Source: a virus
Length of the DNA: 25,548 nt
Direction: 5' to 3' (one strand)
IMG/VR virus record: IMGVR_UViG_3300040801_000764
Span: 1 to 25,548 of that record
Shown here: in pieces, positions 8,329-16,394 of the stretch
Layout of the letters: every line of letters begins with the position of its first letter
Numbering within the stretch: the stretch's first letter is position 1
Made by a program: the position numbers and the translations under genes
The notes under the pieces: generated by a model
Databases searched by the model: none
What the model was told of the DNA's origin: nothing
Seen by the model: only the letters and a program-made list of their open reading frames with translations

Positions 8329-9771
8329 TTAATCACTCGCCCTATTACTTAAGAAACTGTAAGCTTCTTGTAGTTTAGTTATAAGATTTTCTAAGAACTC
8401 TAATTCATCGAAGATCATATTTTCAATTTCCTCGGGGGTCCCATACCAATCTGTATTTAATTGATACCAACCTGGGGACGTTCTGTCAAACTCTTGGGGC
8501 ACCACTCTCCAGTAATTAAGATAAACAAATCCCCCATCTATAGCACTTAAAGTCTCTGGTGAAATATCTTCAATACCTATAATTTGTCCAAGCTCGTTTA
8601 TAGTGATGTCTTCTTTAGGAATATAATAATCAGTACCCCCAGATCTAATTCTTAATTCTGGATCATACAGCATATAGATAGGATACTCAGAAGGAATCCA
8701 AATAGTATTACTTGTGTTTACTTCTGAACCTTCTTGGGAAGCTACTATGTTATCCTCAGAATACTCTGAACCTGGATGATATGCATTATTATAATCTTCT
8801 CTTATTGAAGGTATTCTTTGGTTTAGTACGTCTAGATCATTATATACAGCTTCGTAAGTCATTAATTTTGAAGCTGATAGTATATCAAAGAGTAGGATGT
8901 ATATTCTAAGAACATCTTTAAACCAAGGGTTATAAGTTATTCTTGTGATATAGCTTTTATCTTCTGTAATGTTAGCAACAGAGTCCATAAGGGAACTCAT
9001 TGTTGTCACTGGTATATCTACATTTCTATATTCCCTTCTCTTTTGGTCTACTAATCCAGAAACCACATAGTTCCAAAAAGATTCTTGTCTCTCTTCAGAA
9101 AAGATTGTACCTGTAATTATATAATCATAATCTAAAGTTTCTTTGTAGAAGTCCTCAATAGAGTCATAGCCACTAGGTAATTCATCTAAAGCAAACTCGG
9201 AAGTAATCGTAGAAGGTTCTTCAAAGAGCCTTTTTATTCCATCATTCTTAAATAGCTCATGGTATGTGAAGTTAAGTGATACCTTAGCTAATTTATAGCG
9301 CCCTTTTGAATAAGGTTTGCCATAAGATATTTTTGTGCTAATGTGTCCTTTTCCTGCAAACTGTTCTCCTAGTTGTAAATAGACTACAGGTTCTTTATAG
9401 ACACCATTCTCTACAAGAGGTTCACTCATAGCTTTAATCATGTTCATAGCTTTGTATAGTGAGTCAGAAATTCCCATGGCAACTACCATGTCTTCATGAA
9501 TGTCAAATTCAAAGCTTATTGTCTTTGGTGATCCTCCAGTATAAAAGTTTATAGGATGTAGAATACCAAAAGGACTCTCAGATATAATATTTGGTGAATA
9601 AGATTCCGATAGACTATTTGGTATTAGTTTTATATTTATTTCTACACCTGTATTAATATTATATAGGTATAATGAAGTTTTTGTATCTGGTGTCTTTATG
9701 TTTAAAAGATCTTCATTCTTCATGAAAGTTTGATTAGACGACCAAGGTTTTTTTAAATATGACTCTGCCAT
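8329..9771 (-). CDS. Baseplate / tail-tube-initiator-like protein (480 aa)
   Basis: 480 residues; Shine-Dalgarno GAGGT before ATG 9771, two bases after the tape measure stop. Residues ~30-190 carry the domain shared with the next gene: IPNSLSESYSPN, HPINFYTGGSPKTISFEFDI followed by HEDMV, a conserved LGEQFAGKGHIS segment and KPYSKGRYKLAKVSLNFTY. The paralogue has LGELSGLG and GRYILADISFN in the same order. The C-terminal two thirds differ: residues 210-330 are mostly helical, and residues 350-450 carry a beta-rich insert (SEYPIYMLYDPELRIRSGG, then YIPKEDITINELGQIIG and EDISPETLSAI), followed by 'VYLNYWRVVPQEFDRTSPGW'. Order tape measure, this pair, hub, spike fits proteins that start the tail tube on the baseplate. 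I do not recognise a named family with certainty. Confidence 0.6.
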   Translation of the reverse strand: MAESYLKKPWSSNQTFMKNEDLLNIKTPDTKTSLYLYNINTGVEINIKLIPNSLSESYSPNIISESPFGILHPINFYTGGSPKTISFEFDIHEDMVVAMGISDSLYKAMNMIKAMSEPLVENGVYKEPVVYLQLGEQFAGKGHISTKISYGKPYSKGRYKLAKVSLNFTYHELFKNDGIKRLFEEPSTITSEFALDELPSGYDSIEDFYKETLDYDYIITGTIFSEERQESFWNYVVSGLVDQKRREYRNVDIPVTTMSSLMDSVANITEDKSYITRITYNPWFKDVLRIYILLFDILSASKLMTYEAVYNDLDVLNQRIPSIREDYNNAYHPGSEYSEDNIVASQEGSEVNTSNTIWIPSEYPIYMLYDPELRIRSGGTDYYIPKEDITINELGQIIGIEDISPETLSAIDGGFVYLNYWRVVPQEFDRTSPGWYQLNTDWYGTPEEIENMIFDELEFLENLITKLQEAYSFLSNRASD

Positions 9772-9773
9772 TA

Positions 9774-11888
9774 TTATACCTCACTTAATGTTGTTGTTTT
9801 TGAATATGTTTCTCCTAAAAGTATAAATGTTTTGTTTTCTTCATGGTTTCCACTAATGATATTTACAAGTGCACTTGTTTGTTGATTTATTGCTTCCACA
9901 ATAGCTTCATCTCGACTAATGTCATAACCATAGTCGACAAAAGTCGATCTAGCATTAGTTTGTCTTCTTTGTCTATCTGCTTTATCTAGTTCTTCTAGTT
10001 TACTTTTTCTTTGATTTGCTCCTACAAGGGTATTAATACCTCCGACTAAGGCGCCTATTCCAGCACCTAAAGCAGTACCAACAACAGGGATTGCAGAACC
10101 AATTAAAGCTCCACCTAATGCCCCAGACCCTATATTTAATGCTCCACCAGCTATATTAGCTACTGGGTCACTCAAGTTAGTGTTTGATTGAACATTTCTA
10201 CCCCATTTATTACCACCATAAGCAAGAAGTCCACCACCAGCCATCGCTAAACCAGGTGCAATAGATACACCACTACCTGTGTTAGACTGTGGTATAATTG
10301 TAGAAGATCCATTTGATCCTATTTTTGGAATACCTTTCTGTAAAATTCCTCCAGATACTTTATTATTTCCTCCTAGGCCTATGCCAGTAAAAGCTTTCAT
10401 CATGCCCATAAGTTTTCCATCTTTAAGACCAATAGTTCTTACCCAGAATAAGATTCTTCTTACTGGATCTGTTAAACCATAGAGACCAAACTTTTGCATT
10501 ATTCTACCCATGCCTTCAGAGGCCCAATGGTTTTGGACAGCGTTCTCTATACGGTCAACCATGTTAACTCTTAGATCTGTTAACTCGTCTTTCATCGAAG
10601 TATTTACACCAGCTAGTTTCTCTTGAAGTTCTTGACTATATTCCCCTATTTTATTACCATGGGTCATGATAGCTAACAACTCATCTTGTGAGAACCCAAA
10701 GGTTCCACCTATCTGTTGCATATACTCTGCTCTTAGATAGTGATCATCTATGTTATTTAAAGTACCATAGATGCTTTTTAATAAGTCTCTAGTTGCAGTC
10801 TCATAGTTTTGCCCAATCATATCTTGTTGGAACTTTTGAGTATTGAACCCTTGAAGTAATGCACCACCTTGATAAATGGAAGCCATTTGCTCCATAGTAC
10901 CATATTGTGAGGTAGTTGCTAGTTTTCCAATAAAGTCATTAGATACTAAGCCAACATTGTGTGCCAGTGCTGCAGCTTTAATTAAGCTCTGATTAGCGCG
11001 CATATTAGCTTCAATATTGCTTCTGTTAATGAAATTATTAGATCTCATTAAGTCTACGACTACTTTTTGTAATTGTTGCGTTTGAACACCGAAAGTTTTA
11101 GAGTATTCATTCAGTTGATTACCTAGTTGGTTAATGAAAGAGTCCGTTTGATCACCAAATAATCTGTAGCTTCCTTCTAAACCTTTTACTAATCTAGCGT
11201 CCAGTTCACCAAGGGTTTTACTCATTTGCATAACTGAACTAGAAACATTAGTAAGTGTCTTTGGATCAATGTCTTTCCAACCTGATCCCATTAATCTATT
11301 TTGTGTATTTACTAAATCTTTTACATTAAATATTGATTGTTTTATCTCAGCATTGACTTTTCTAGAACCCTCAAAGGCTTTTTCATATAGCTTAGTATAC
11401 TCTTTCCATGTGGCATTAGATTGGAGTTGCATTTCACGACCAATCTTAAAGATCTCTTGATTGTTTCTAATAGTTTTGCTTAATATTCTGTTTGCATCTT
11501 TTCTAACGGCATTAAGTAAAGTGTTTTGGTTAGTTATTTTTTTATCTGTGTTTAATGCTTTTTCACTTGACTTTACTATTTTTTCTTGTGTCTCTAGTAA
11601 TTTTTCTGTGTCTCTTAGTTTTAGACTTAAATACTTGAGTGATTTTTGTTCATCTGCAGCATTTTCTTCTACATACTTCCTAAGAGCTTTATAATATTTT
11701 ACACGCTCTTCTTCTTTTTCAATATTAAGTTCTATGGCCTCTGTCCACTCTTTCATTTGTTTAAGAGCATCTTTACTACCTCTAAGAACACTTGCTATTG
11801 CACCTTTTCCAGATATACTAAGATCTATAGCTTTCTCTAGATCTTGTCTTCTTATATCTAAATCTCTATTAGTTTTTTGTTCTGCCAT
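9774..11888 (-). CDS. Tape measure protein (704 aa)
   Basis: 704 residues with Shine-Dalgarno AGAGGTGA before ATG 11888. The first ~200 residues are charged, heptad-rich helix (for example LEKAIDLSISGKGAIASVLR and EYTKLYEKAFEGSRKV), as in tape measure coiled coils. The middle is helical and rich in Gln, Asn and Met. Residues ~520-625 are Gly/Ala-rich and end in a hydrophobic glycine-zipper stretch (GALGGALIGSAIPVVGTALG then AGIGALVGGINTLVGA), the usual membrane-active region of these proteins. The last ~75 residues are again polar. Position after the tube and chaperone pair and before baseplate genes is diagnostic. By the family rule of about 0.15 nm per residue, 704 residues would give a tail near 105 nm. 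No peptidase or muramidase motif is visible. Confidence 0.85.
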   Translation of the reverse strand: MAEQKTNRDLDIRRQDLEKAIDLSISGKGAIASVLRGSKDALKQMKEWTEAIELNIEKEEERVKYYKALRKYVEENAADEQKSLKYLSLKLRDTEKLLETQEKIVKSSEKALNTDKKITNQNTLLNAVRKDANRILSKTIRNNQEIFKIGREMQLQSNATWKEYTKLYEKAFEGSRKVNAEIKQSIFNVKDLVNTQNRLMGSGWKDIDPKTLTNVSSSVMQMSKTLGELDARLVKGLEGSYRLFGDQTDSFINQLGNQLNEYSKTFGVQTQQLQKVVVDLMRSNNFINRSNIEANMRANQSLIKAAALAHNVGLVSNDFIGKLATTSQYGTMEQMASIYQGGALLQGFNTQKFQQDMIGQNYETATRDLLKSIYGTLNNIDDHYLRAEYMQQIGGTFGFSQDELLAIMTHGNKIGEYSQELQEKLAGVNTSMKDELTDLRVNMVDRIENAVQNHWASEGMGRIMQKFGLYGLTDPVRRILFWVRTIGLKDGKLMGMMKAFTGIGLGGNNKVSGGILQKGIPKIGSNGSSTIIPQSNTGSGVSIAPGLAMAGGGLLAYGGNKWGRNVQSNTNLSDPVANIAGGALNIGSGALGGALIGSAIPVVGTALGAGIGALVGGINTLVGANQRKSKLEELDKADRQRRQTNARSTFVDYGYDISRDEAIVEAINQQTSALVNIISGNHEENKTFILLGETYSKTTTLSEV

Positions 11889-11904
11889 AGTTTGTCACCT
11901 CTAT

Positions 11905-12171
11905 TTATTGGCTACTACTTCTATCTGCCTCAATCTCTCGTTGTTTCTTTAAAAACTCAAACCAGTTTTTTAATTCAAAAGGAGTCATTTCATCAGTATC
12001 TTCTTTAGATATTTTTCCATAATAAGATAAGACAAACTGTGTCTCCATCATCTCTTGTATTTTAGACTTCCTTAATTCCAACAAGTTATTGAGAGTTTTT
12101 TTAGGTAACTCATTTAGCTTATCAAACCCTACTTCATATAAGTATACTAAACTAACGAAACAGATCGGCAT
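11905..12171 (-). CDS. Tail assembly chaperone-like second ORF (88 aa)
   Basis: 88 residues, starting at ATG 12171 inside the last 20 bases of the upstream 227-aa gene, in the +1 frame relative to it. An AGGAGGT Shine-Dalgarno lies 10-11 bases before this ATG, inside the upstream coding sequence, and the triplet just before the ATG in this frame is TAA, so independent or coupled initiation is the simplest reading. The protein begins hydrophobic (MPICFVSLVYLYEVG), then has a helical region with MTPFELKNWFEFLKKQREI near the end. A short helical protein whose C-terminus reads '(M)s.yEl.yW...l' right before the tape measure is typical of the second partner of tail assembly chaperones (the T part of gpG/gpGT). 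Assignment rests on position and this weak motif. Confidence 0.55.
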   Translation of the reverse strand: MPICFVSLVYLYEVGFDKLNELPKKTLNNLLELRKSKIQEMMETQFVLSYYGKISKEDTDEMTPFELKNWFEFLKKQREIEADRSSSQ

Positions 12172-12835
12172 TTATGCCGATACCTCCTGTGAAATTAAGA
12201 CCACAGACTTTACAAGTTGTTTCGAAGTCTGTTAATAGTCCATATCTAAAAGAAAGTTTATCTGTTAGATACTGCATGTCTTTACCAGGAAGTTCTTCAA
12301 GGTATGTTATTGCTTCACCAAGGCTTACAACCTCATCATTTATTTTTTTAATTCTTACTGCGAATAATAGAATATAGGCATAAGTCTCTGGAAGCTTTCT
12401 TTTTTCTTTGTATCTGTCTAAAGCTACCCAATCTTTTTTTGTTGGTATTTTAACCCATACTTCTTTTTCATCGGGCATTTTAATAGGTGTGTTTATAATA
12501 TCTTCTTCTAGTAGTTTAAACTCTAGGTCATTATAATTCACTGAATAGTCTTTCACTGCACCACAACCAGGGCACCTGAGGGTTTGTGTTATTTCTGGAC
12601 CAAATGTTAGCTCTCTTGTCTTATGAAGGATATATCTTTTATCTTCATCTGAAAGTATATCTACATTAACACTTGGTTCTGTTACATCTTTAATTACTGC
12701 GTCAATTGCAGTTTCATTTAAAGAACTAAAAAGTGTAGAAATCTCTCTACCTTTCATTCCTCTTACAGTTACTTCTCTTGGAACTCCATCCAATAAACCA
12801 TTTGTTGGTAATACAATCTTTTCTATATTATTCAT
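12152..12835 (-). CDS. Tail assembly chaperone / gp26-like protein with two CxxC pairs
   Basis: 227 residues; Shine-Dalgarno AAAGGAG before ATG 12835. The N-terminus (VTVRGMKGREISTLFSSLNE) resembles the opening of phage proteins that sit between tube and tape measure. Two cysteine pairs are present: CPGCG near residues 88-92 and CKVCG near residues 212-216, likely a single zinc site formed by distant parts of the chain. Between them is a helical region including 'EELPGKDMQYLTDKLSFRYG'. This arrangement recalls the T4 gp26-like baseplate/hub assembly group and Zn-binding tail chaperones; I cannot decide between them without a profile search. It follows the strong terminator after the tube gene and overlaps the 88-aa ORF, so the pair probably acts on the tape measure protein during tail assembly. 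Confidence 0.6.
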   Translation of the reverse strand: MNNIEKIVLPTNGLLDGVPREVTVRGMKGREISTLFSSLNETAIDAVIKDVTEPSVNVDILSDEDKRYILHKTRELTFGPEITQTLRCPGCGAVKDYSVNYNDLEFKLLEEDIINTPIKMPDEKEVWVKIPTKKDWVALDRYKEKRKLPETYAYILLFAVRIKKINDEVVSLGEAITYLEELPGKDMQYLTDKLSFRYGLLTDFETTCKVCGLNFTGGIGINADLFR

Positions 12836-12856
12836 CTTTACTCTCCTTTAACTTTT

Positions 12857-12894
12857 AAAATAGAATCGGGACCTTGAAATCAACAAGGTCCCGA
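12857..12894 (-). terminator. Strong intrinsic terminator after the tail tube gene
   Basis: An exact 11-bp stem (arms 12866-12876 and 12884-12894, CGGGACCTTG against CAAGGTCCCG plus a closing A-T pair) encloses a 7-base loop. Read on the minus strand it is followed by TTCTATTTT, a U-rich run. The GC-rich stem stands out in AT-rich DNA. It lies 53 bases past the tube stop and 22 bases before the ATG of the chaperone gene, so it probably ends or limits the sheath-tube transcript and sets tube/sheath levels above those of tape measure and baseplate. Confidence 0.85.
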
Positions 12895-12946
12895 GCTGCG
12901 GGTGTATCTTTATGTTAACTTCTTCTATACTATAACTTTTTTAAGA

Positions 12947-13570
12947 TTATTCGTAATCTACTGGATTTTCAATTTGATTAACCTTTTCATCTACTGAAGC
13001 TTCTCCATCTGTAGTTGTGTAGTCAGAGTCTAACTCTTCGCCACCACCATCATAAGTTGGAGCAAAAGATCTTGAAGGATCAATTTGAATAGTTGCTGCT
13101 ATTTGTTTTAATTCTCCAGCTTGTGCATCTAGTTGACCGAAATCAAAATCAGAGATCCACATACCTTCTAGCTCCCAACGTCTTATGTATTTACCATCAG
13201 AAGCATACTCAGTAATATATCCTTTTTTCTTGTATTTTTCTGCAGTACCTATAGTACCTTTTTTCCAGTTGTAGGTTTGTTTAAACCATGCAAGTAACGC
13301 AGTTAGCTCATTTTGGCTTAGGACATCAATAATATTTAACTGCCCACCTTCCCAAGTAGCAACACCTGCAAATTTTTTAGAATCATTACCATGTTGTAGG
13401 TTTAAAACATTTAAACTTACTTTAGGTAAGAAAGCTTGTTGAACAATAAGTTCTAACTTAGGTGCTGAAGTAGACACGCCTTCTATAGTAACGATAAAGT
13501 TATTATCACGTCTTACTTCACCTAAGAGATCTGTTAAATATAATGCTGAAATATAATCGTTATTAGGCAT
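12947..13570 (-). CDS. Tail tube protein (gp19-like)
   Basis: 207 residues. Its ATG overlaps the sheath stop by one base (TAATG) and is preceded by an excellent Shine-Dalgarno, AGGAGGTG, nine bases away. The N-terminal half has the tube pattern: RRDNNFIVTIEGVSTSAPKL, then VQQAFLPKVSLNVLNLQHGN, then a KKFAGVATWEGG segment, matching 'f.v.i.g.......v....lp........v...ng....p' of contractile-tail tubes. Further on, LTALLAWFKQTYN and RRWELEGMWISDFDFGQLDA fit the family's 'l..W.......G.a.l.....W.l.na.p......l.....' C-terminal fold. Length, and the place directly after a sheath gene and before a chaperone and tape measure, support the call. The last ~25 residues are acidic (DGGGEELDSDYTTTDGE). It is followed by a strong terminator. 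Confidence 0.9.
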   Translation of the reverse strand: MPNNDYISALYLTDLLGEVRRDNNFIVTIEGVSTSAPKLELIVQQAFLPKVSLNVLNLQHGNDSKKFAGVATWEGGQLNIIDVLSQNELTALLAWFKQTYNWKKGTIGTAEKYKKKGYITEYASDGKYIRRWELEGMWISDFDFGQLDAQAGELKQIAATIQIDPSRSFAPTYDGGGEELDSDYTTTDGEASVDEKVNQIENPVDYE

Positions 13571-14799
13571 TATAAGTCACCTCCTGTGGTGTTAAGCTGG
13601 CTGATTCCAGCACGTTCTTTAATAATAATGTTGAATGTTATGTCTTCAATAACTCTTACAGGTAGATAGCTAATGTTTACAATTAATAGTCCATCGGCAA
13701 TATCGTCTTCAGTCATAGTAGTGCCGAGACCTACTTGAACATTGTAAGAGTCTACACCACCCATATCTACCATTCTAGAAAACATTGCTTTGATTGATAG
13801 AGATATAGAGTCCCATGAAGCTCTGTTATTAGGTTGTGAGTGGAAAGAGTCTGCAATCTTTTGAAGTCTTCTCTTTACATATAAAGCTTGAGTTACAATG
13901 TGACTTCTAATAAGCGGATTAGATGAGTCAGAATCATCTCCCATAGTATTTTGAGAAACAAATAAGTTTCCTACACCTTTTCTATTTAGTAATACATTGA
14001 CATTCTCTAATTGGAAAGCTTCTTTATCTGCTGTAAATATTCTGCTATAAAGAGAGATGAACTCTGGTACTAAACCATTTTGTTCCCCTGCTACAGGTTC
14101 CCAAGGTATTTTGCTCATTAATGCAGAAGCTTTTCTCGCAACTGCTGCGAGAGACGCTGGTATACCATAGAAATCTACCCCTTCTGAATACTCAGTGAGT
14201 GATACTGTAGCTGGCACTGCAAATTTACTTGTTGCCTCTGTAAAACCTGAATTAATGAATAGTTCTACTTTTGATGAAGGGAAGTCTGATATATCGCCTT
14301 TAATTGTAGAAACATCTCCAGAAGAAGTATCAGGGTCAAGATCTAAAAATAGTTGTGCATTAATATCACTATTAGTTGCCACCATTTCGACTAGAAGTTC
14401 TGGGAATGTAGTTGTAGTAGTATCACTGTCATAACTTACAAAGTCGTAAGGAATTACAACCATCTTATAATCATACTCTTGTTGGTCTTCAATATTCGTG
14501 ATATCTCCAGCTGCAAGAGTACCAGCATCACTTAAAATAGAATAGCAAAGTAAGCTTACTCCACTCTTTAATAAGTACTCAGCTGAATACAGTTCTGCGA
14601 ATTCTTCTACACTAACAGTACCACTACTGCCATGAGCAGTCCCAAATGCTTCATAGAGCTCGTCAACAGAGTCTACCCTTACTATCTCCCCTCTGCCTGC
14701 GTCTAGCAAAGCATGTTTGAATATAACTAATGTTAAGCCCCTGTCATTTACAAATGGTACAGTTCTATTAACATCTCCTAAATATTTAATTGTTGCCAT
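13570..14799 (-). CDS. Contractile tail sheath protein
   Basis: 409 residues; Shine-Dalgarno AGAGGT before ATG 14799. The N-terminus carries a beta-rich start with a loop typical of sheath subunits (GRGEIVRVDSVDELYEAFG), then EFAELYSAEYLLKSGVSLLC, a hallmark 'a.y.l..gg..v...Rv' stretch. The middle includes DFYGIPASLAAVARKASALM. The C-terminal domain has SIKAMFSRMVDMGGVDSYNV and VNISYLPVRVIEDITFNIII, which match the extended-strand C-terminus that links neighbouring subunits. At 409 residues it is shorter than T4 gp18 (659) and probably lacks the outer domains. Together with the adjacent tube gene this identifies a contractile tail. Sheath subunits polymerise around the tube and contract to drive it through the cell envelope. 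Confidence 0.9.
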   Translation of the reverse strand: MATIKYLGDVNRTVPFVNDRGLTLVIFKHALLDAGRGEIVRVDSVDELYEAFGTAHGSSGTVSVEEFAELYSAEYLLKSGVSLLCYSILSDAGTLAAGDITNIEDQQEYDYKMVVIPYDFVSYDSDTTTTTFPELLVEMVATNSDINAQLFLDLDPDTSSGDVSTIKGDISDFPSSKVELFINSGFTEATSKFAVPATVSLTEYSEGVDFYGIPASLAAVARKASALMSKIPWEPVAGEQNGLVPEFISLYSRIFTADKEAFQLENVNVLLNRKGVGNLFVSQNTMGDDSDSSNPLIRSHIVTQALYVKRRLQKIADSFHSQPNNRASWDSISLSIKAMFSRMVDMGGVDSYNVQVGLGTTMTEDDIADGLLIVNISYLPVRVIEDITFNIIIKERAGISQLNTTGGDL

Positions 14800-14815
14800 T
14801 AATCATTACCTCTCT

Positions 14816-15217
14816 TTATCGTAATTTTTTAAATAAATCTTTTAACCCAAAGTTCTTGGGCATCTTTTGTGTGATTAGTTTACTAGCATCTGGAGGTAGT
14901 CTATCTCCAGAAACCATGTCTAGGTTTGTCATTTTAAAGAATGCTTTTATAAAGTCAAGATCCTTTTGAGTAAGTGCCTCTGTTAGAAAGTCTTTATTTA
15001 TACTTTTAACAGCTTCTTTAACCTCATGAAGGTTTACTTTACTTTCTTCTATATTAGCTTTACGCAATCTCTTTCTAAGTTTCTCCCTATAGTATTCATT
15101 AATTGTTGCTATATGACCTTCATGATAGGCATCAATAACATACTTAGGGGCTTTTCTAACCTCAAGTTTTCGTAATGTCTCTATATAATTTTTTCTATCA
15201 AATATTGTTAATTTCAT
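14816..15217 (-). CDS. Unknown small basic protein between tail terminator and sheath
   Basis: 133 residues; Shine-Dalgarno AAAGGAG before ATG 15217. The sequence is strongly basic and helical (YREKLRKRLRKANIEES, KDFLTEALTQKDLDFIKAFF) and ends in NFGLKDLFKKLR. I see no cysteine pairs, membrane segments or catalytic motif, and I do not recognise the family. Its position between a probable tail terminator and the sheath means it is co-transcribed with the tail genes, so a role in neck, tail completion or tail assembly is possible but only an inference. A DNA- or RNA-contacting role would also fit the net positive charge. Confidence 0.5.
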   Translation of the reverse strand: MKLTIFDRKNYIETLRKLEVRKAPKYVIDAYHEGHIATINEYYREKLRKRLRKANIEESKVNLHEVKEAVKSINKDFLTEALTQKDLDFIKAFFKMTNLDMVSGDRLPPDASKLITQKMPKNFGLKDLFKKLR

Positions 15218-15245
15218 GTTGTTACTCCTTTATTCTTCATAAGGT

Positions 15246-15836
15246 TCATTCAACCTCGGTATCAATAGTATGGTCAAGAATGTCTGGTGTATTTTTAAAG
15301 TTAAGTATTCTTGCATTAAGGATGTCATAAGCAATGGAATAGTGATATACACGATCATCATTTTGAAACTCGCTTTGTTCTTGTGGCCCAGAATTATATG
15401 TAATATCATAAGATTCTGAAAAGTATTTATCGTTAGCAACGTCCACTTGAGTAACTATAATTTTTTGATCTAAGTTAAAAGCAAACATTAAGTGTTCCAC
15501 AACATCAGATAAGTCTTCTATAGACTTGGCATACACATCTATTTGATAAGGTAGATTAAGTGATAGAAATCTTGCCATACCCTTCTTATTTCCTTGTGAA
15601 TCCCTGTAGTATACTATACCACGCTTTCTTGCAGCAAACGTTTGGGTATTGTTTTGAGAAAACCCACCTGGTCGATATATTGATATTAATGGGAAACTTA
15701 AAGCTTCTTTAAGTGGATTATCCTCTACTAAGTTGTATATTACATTATACGTTATATCTGTCGGAGACCATATAGTATTTGAATACCAAGCTTTTACCTT
15801 ATTAGTGAAAGCTATATCATAGTCTTTAAGTGCCAT
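15246..15836 (-). CDS. Probable tail terminator / tail completion protein
   Basis: 196 residues from ATG 15836 (an in-frame TTG one codon earlier, at 15839, is less likely). The Shine-Dalgarno AGGTG lies 7 bases upstream. The sequence has a start of the tail terminator type (KVKAWYSNTIWSPTDITYN), then SFPLISIYRPGGFS near residue 50, then FLSLNLPYQIDVYAKSIEDL and SDVVEHLMFAFN, the 'yp.i.v.......  ..y.i.v.a.....d....l.' pattern seen in phage tail terminators of the gp15/gpU-like fold. The C-terminal VYHYSIAYDILNARIL is also consistent. It lies two genes upstream of the sheath, which is the usual place. In the family it caps the head-proximal end of the tail and joins it to the neck. The assignment is from pattern and synteny only. 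Confidence 0.55.
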   Translation of the reverse strand: MALKDYDIAFTNKVKAWYSNTIWSPTDITYNVIYNLVEDNPLKEALSFPLISIYRPGGFSQNNTQTFAARKRGIVYYRDSQGNKKGMARFLSLNLPYQIDVYAKSIEDLSDVVEHLMFAFNLDQKIIVTQVDVANDKYFSESYDITYNSGPQEQSEFQNDDRVYHYSIAYDILNARILNFKNTPDILDHTIDTEVE

Positions 15837-15846
15837 CAATCATCAC

Positions 15847-16359
15847 CTACTCAAAGGTGTCTATTTCCATAATGTCTATAATAAGGTCTTTAATATGTGG
15901 GATAGGGTCGCCTATAAACTCTTTTGGTAAATTAAACCAAGACACATTAGAGTCATTAATTTTATAAGAAAATCCACCATTAGTTGAGTTATATCCGAAA
16001 GAGTAATTATTATCATTATACTCTACGCCAATAACAAAATGATATAGTACCTCTTTAATCTTATATAATTCTAGGTTTGTAATATTTAAAATGTCTGGTC
16101 GGCCCATCATAATAAATAGAACTTCTTCATTAACATTACTTTTGTCTGTAGTAAACTGTAGCATTCTTGCTAACTTGTCTATGTCACTCTCTATGGTTCC
16201 CCTCTGTATAGCAACCTCAGAGATCATATTCTCCACCAGTTCTATAGAAAGATCCTCTGAACTATCTATAATTTCTAAGTATGTTGTGCTTTCTTCTTTT
16301 GATAGTAAACCAACTTCTTGTAGATTGTTAATCATTTTTTTAATTTCTTTTTTGTCCAT
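15847..16359 (-). CDS. Unknown 170-aa protein in connector region
   Basis: 170 residues; Shine-Dalgarno AGGAG before ATG 16359. The N-terminal half is helical and charged (KKMINNLQEVGLLSKEEST, VENMISEVAIQRGTI). The second half is mixed, with VEYNDNNYSFGYNSTNGG, WFNLPKEFIGDPIPHIKD and an acidic end. I recognise no family. It lies 11 bases before the probable tail terminator gene and after two acidic unknown genes, so it may be a head-tail connector or completion protein, but the sequence does not show a connector motif. The codon use and spacing are like the neighbours, so it is almost certainly expressed with them. Confidence 0.5.
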   Translation of the reverse strand: MDKKEIKKMINNLQEVGLLSKEESTTYLEIIDSSEDLSIELVENMISEVAIQRGTIESDIDKLARMLQFTTDKSNVNEEVLFIMMGRPDILNITNLELYKIKEVLYHFVIGVEYNDNNYSFGYNSTNGGFSYKINDSNVSWFNLPKEFIGDPIPHIKDLIIDIMEIDTFE

Positions 16360-16394
16360 TTCTTATTCTCCTATTCTCTTTTTTATAACTTCTT

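Noticed and set aside
11905-12171. Classic -1 frameshift tail chaperone
   Set aside because: The second ORF is in the +1 frame, and no X-XXY-YYZ slippery heptamer is seen in the overlap; a TAA directly before the second ATG blocks earlier entry.
15837-15839. TTG start for the tail terminator gene
   Set aside because: An ATG follows immediately in frame with a properly spaced Shine-Dalgarno.
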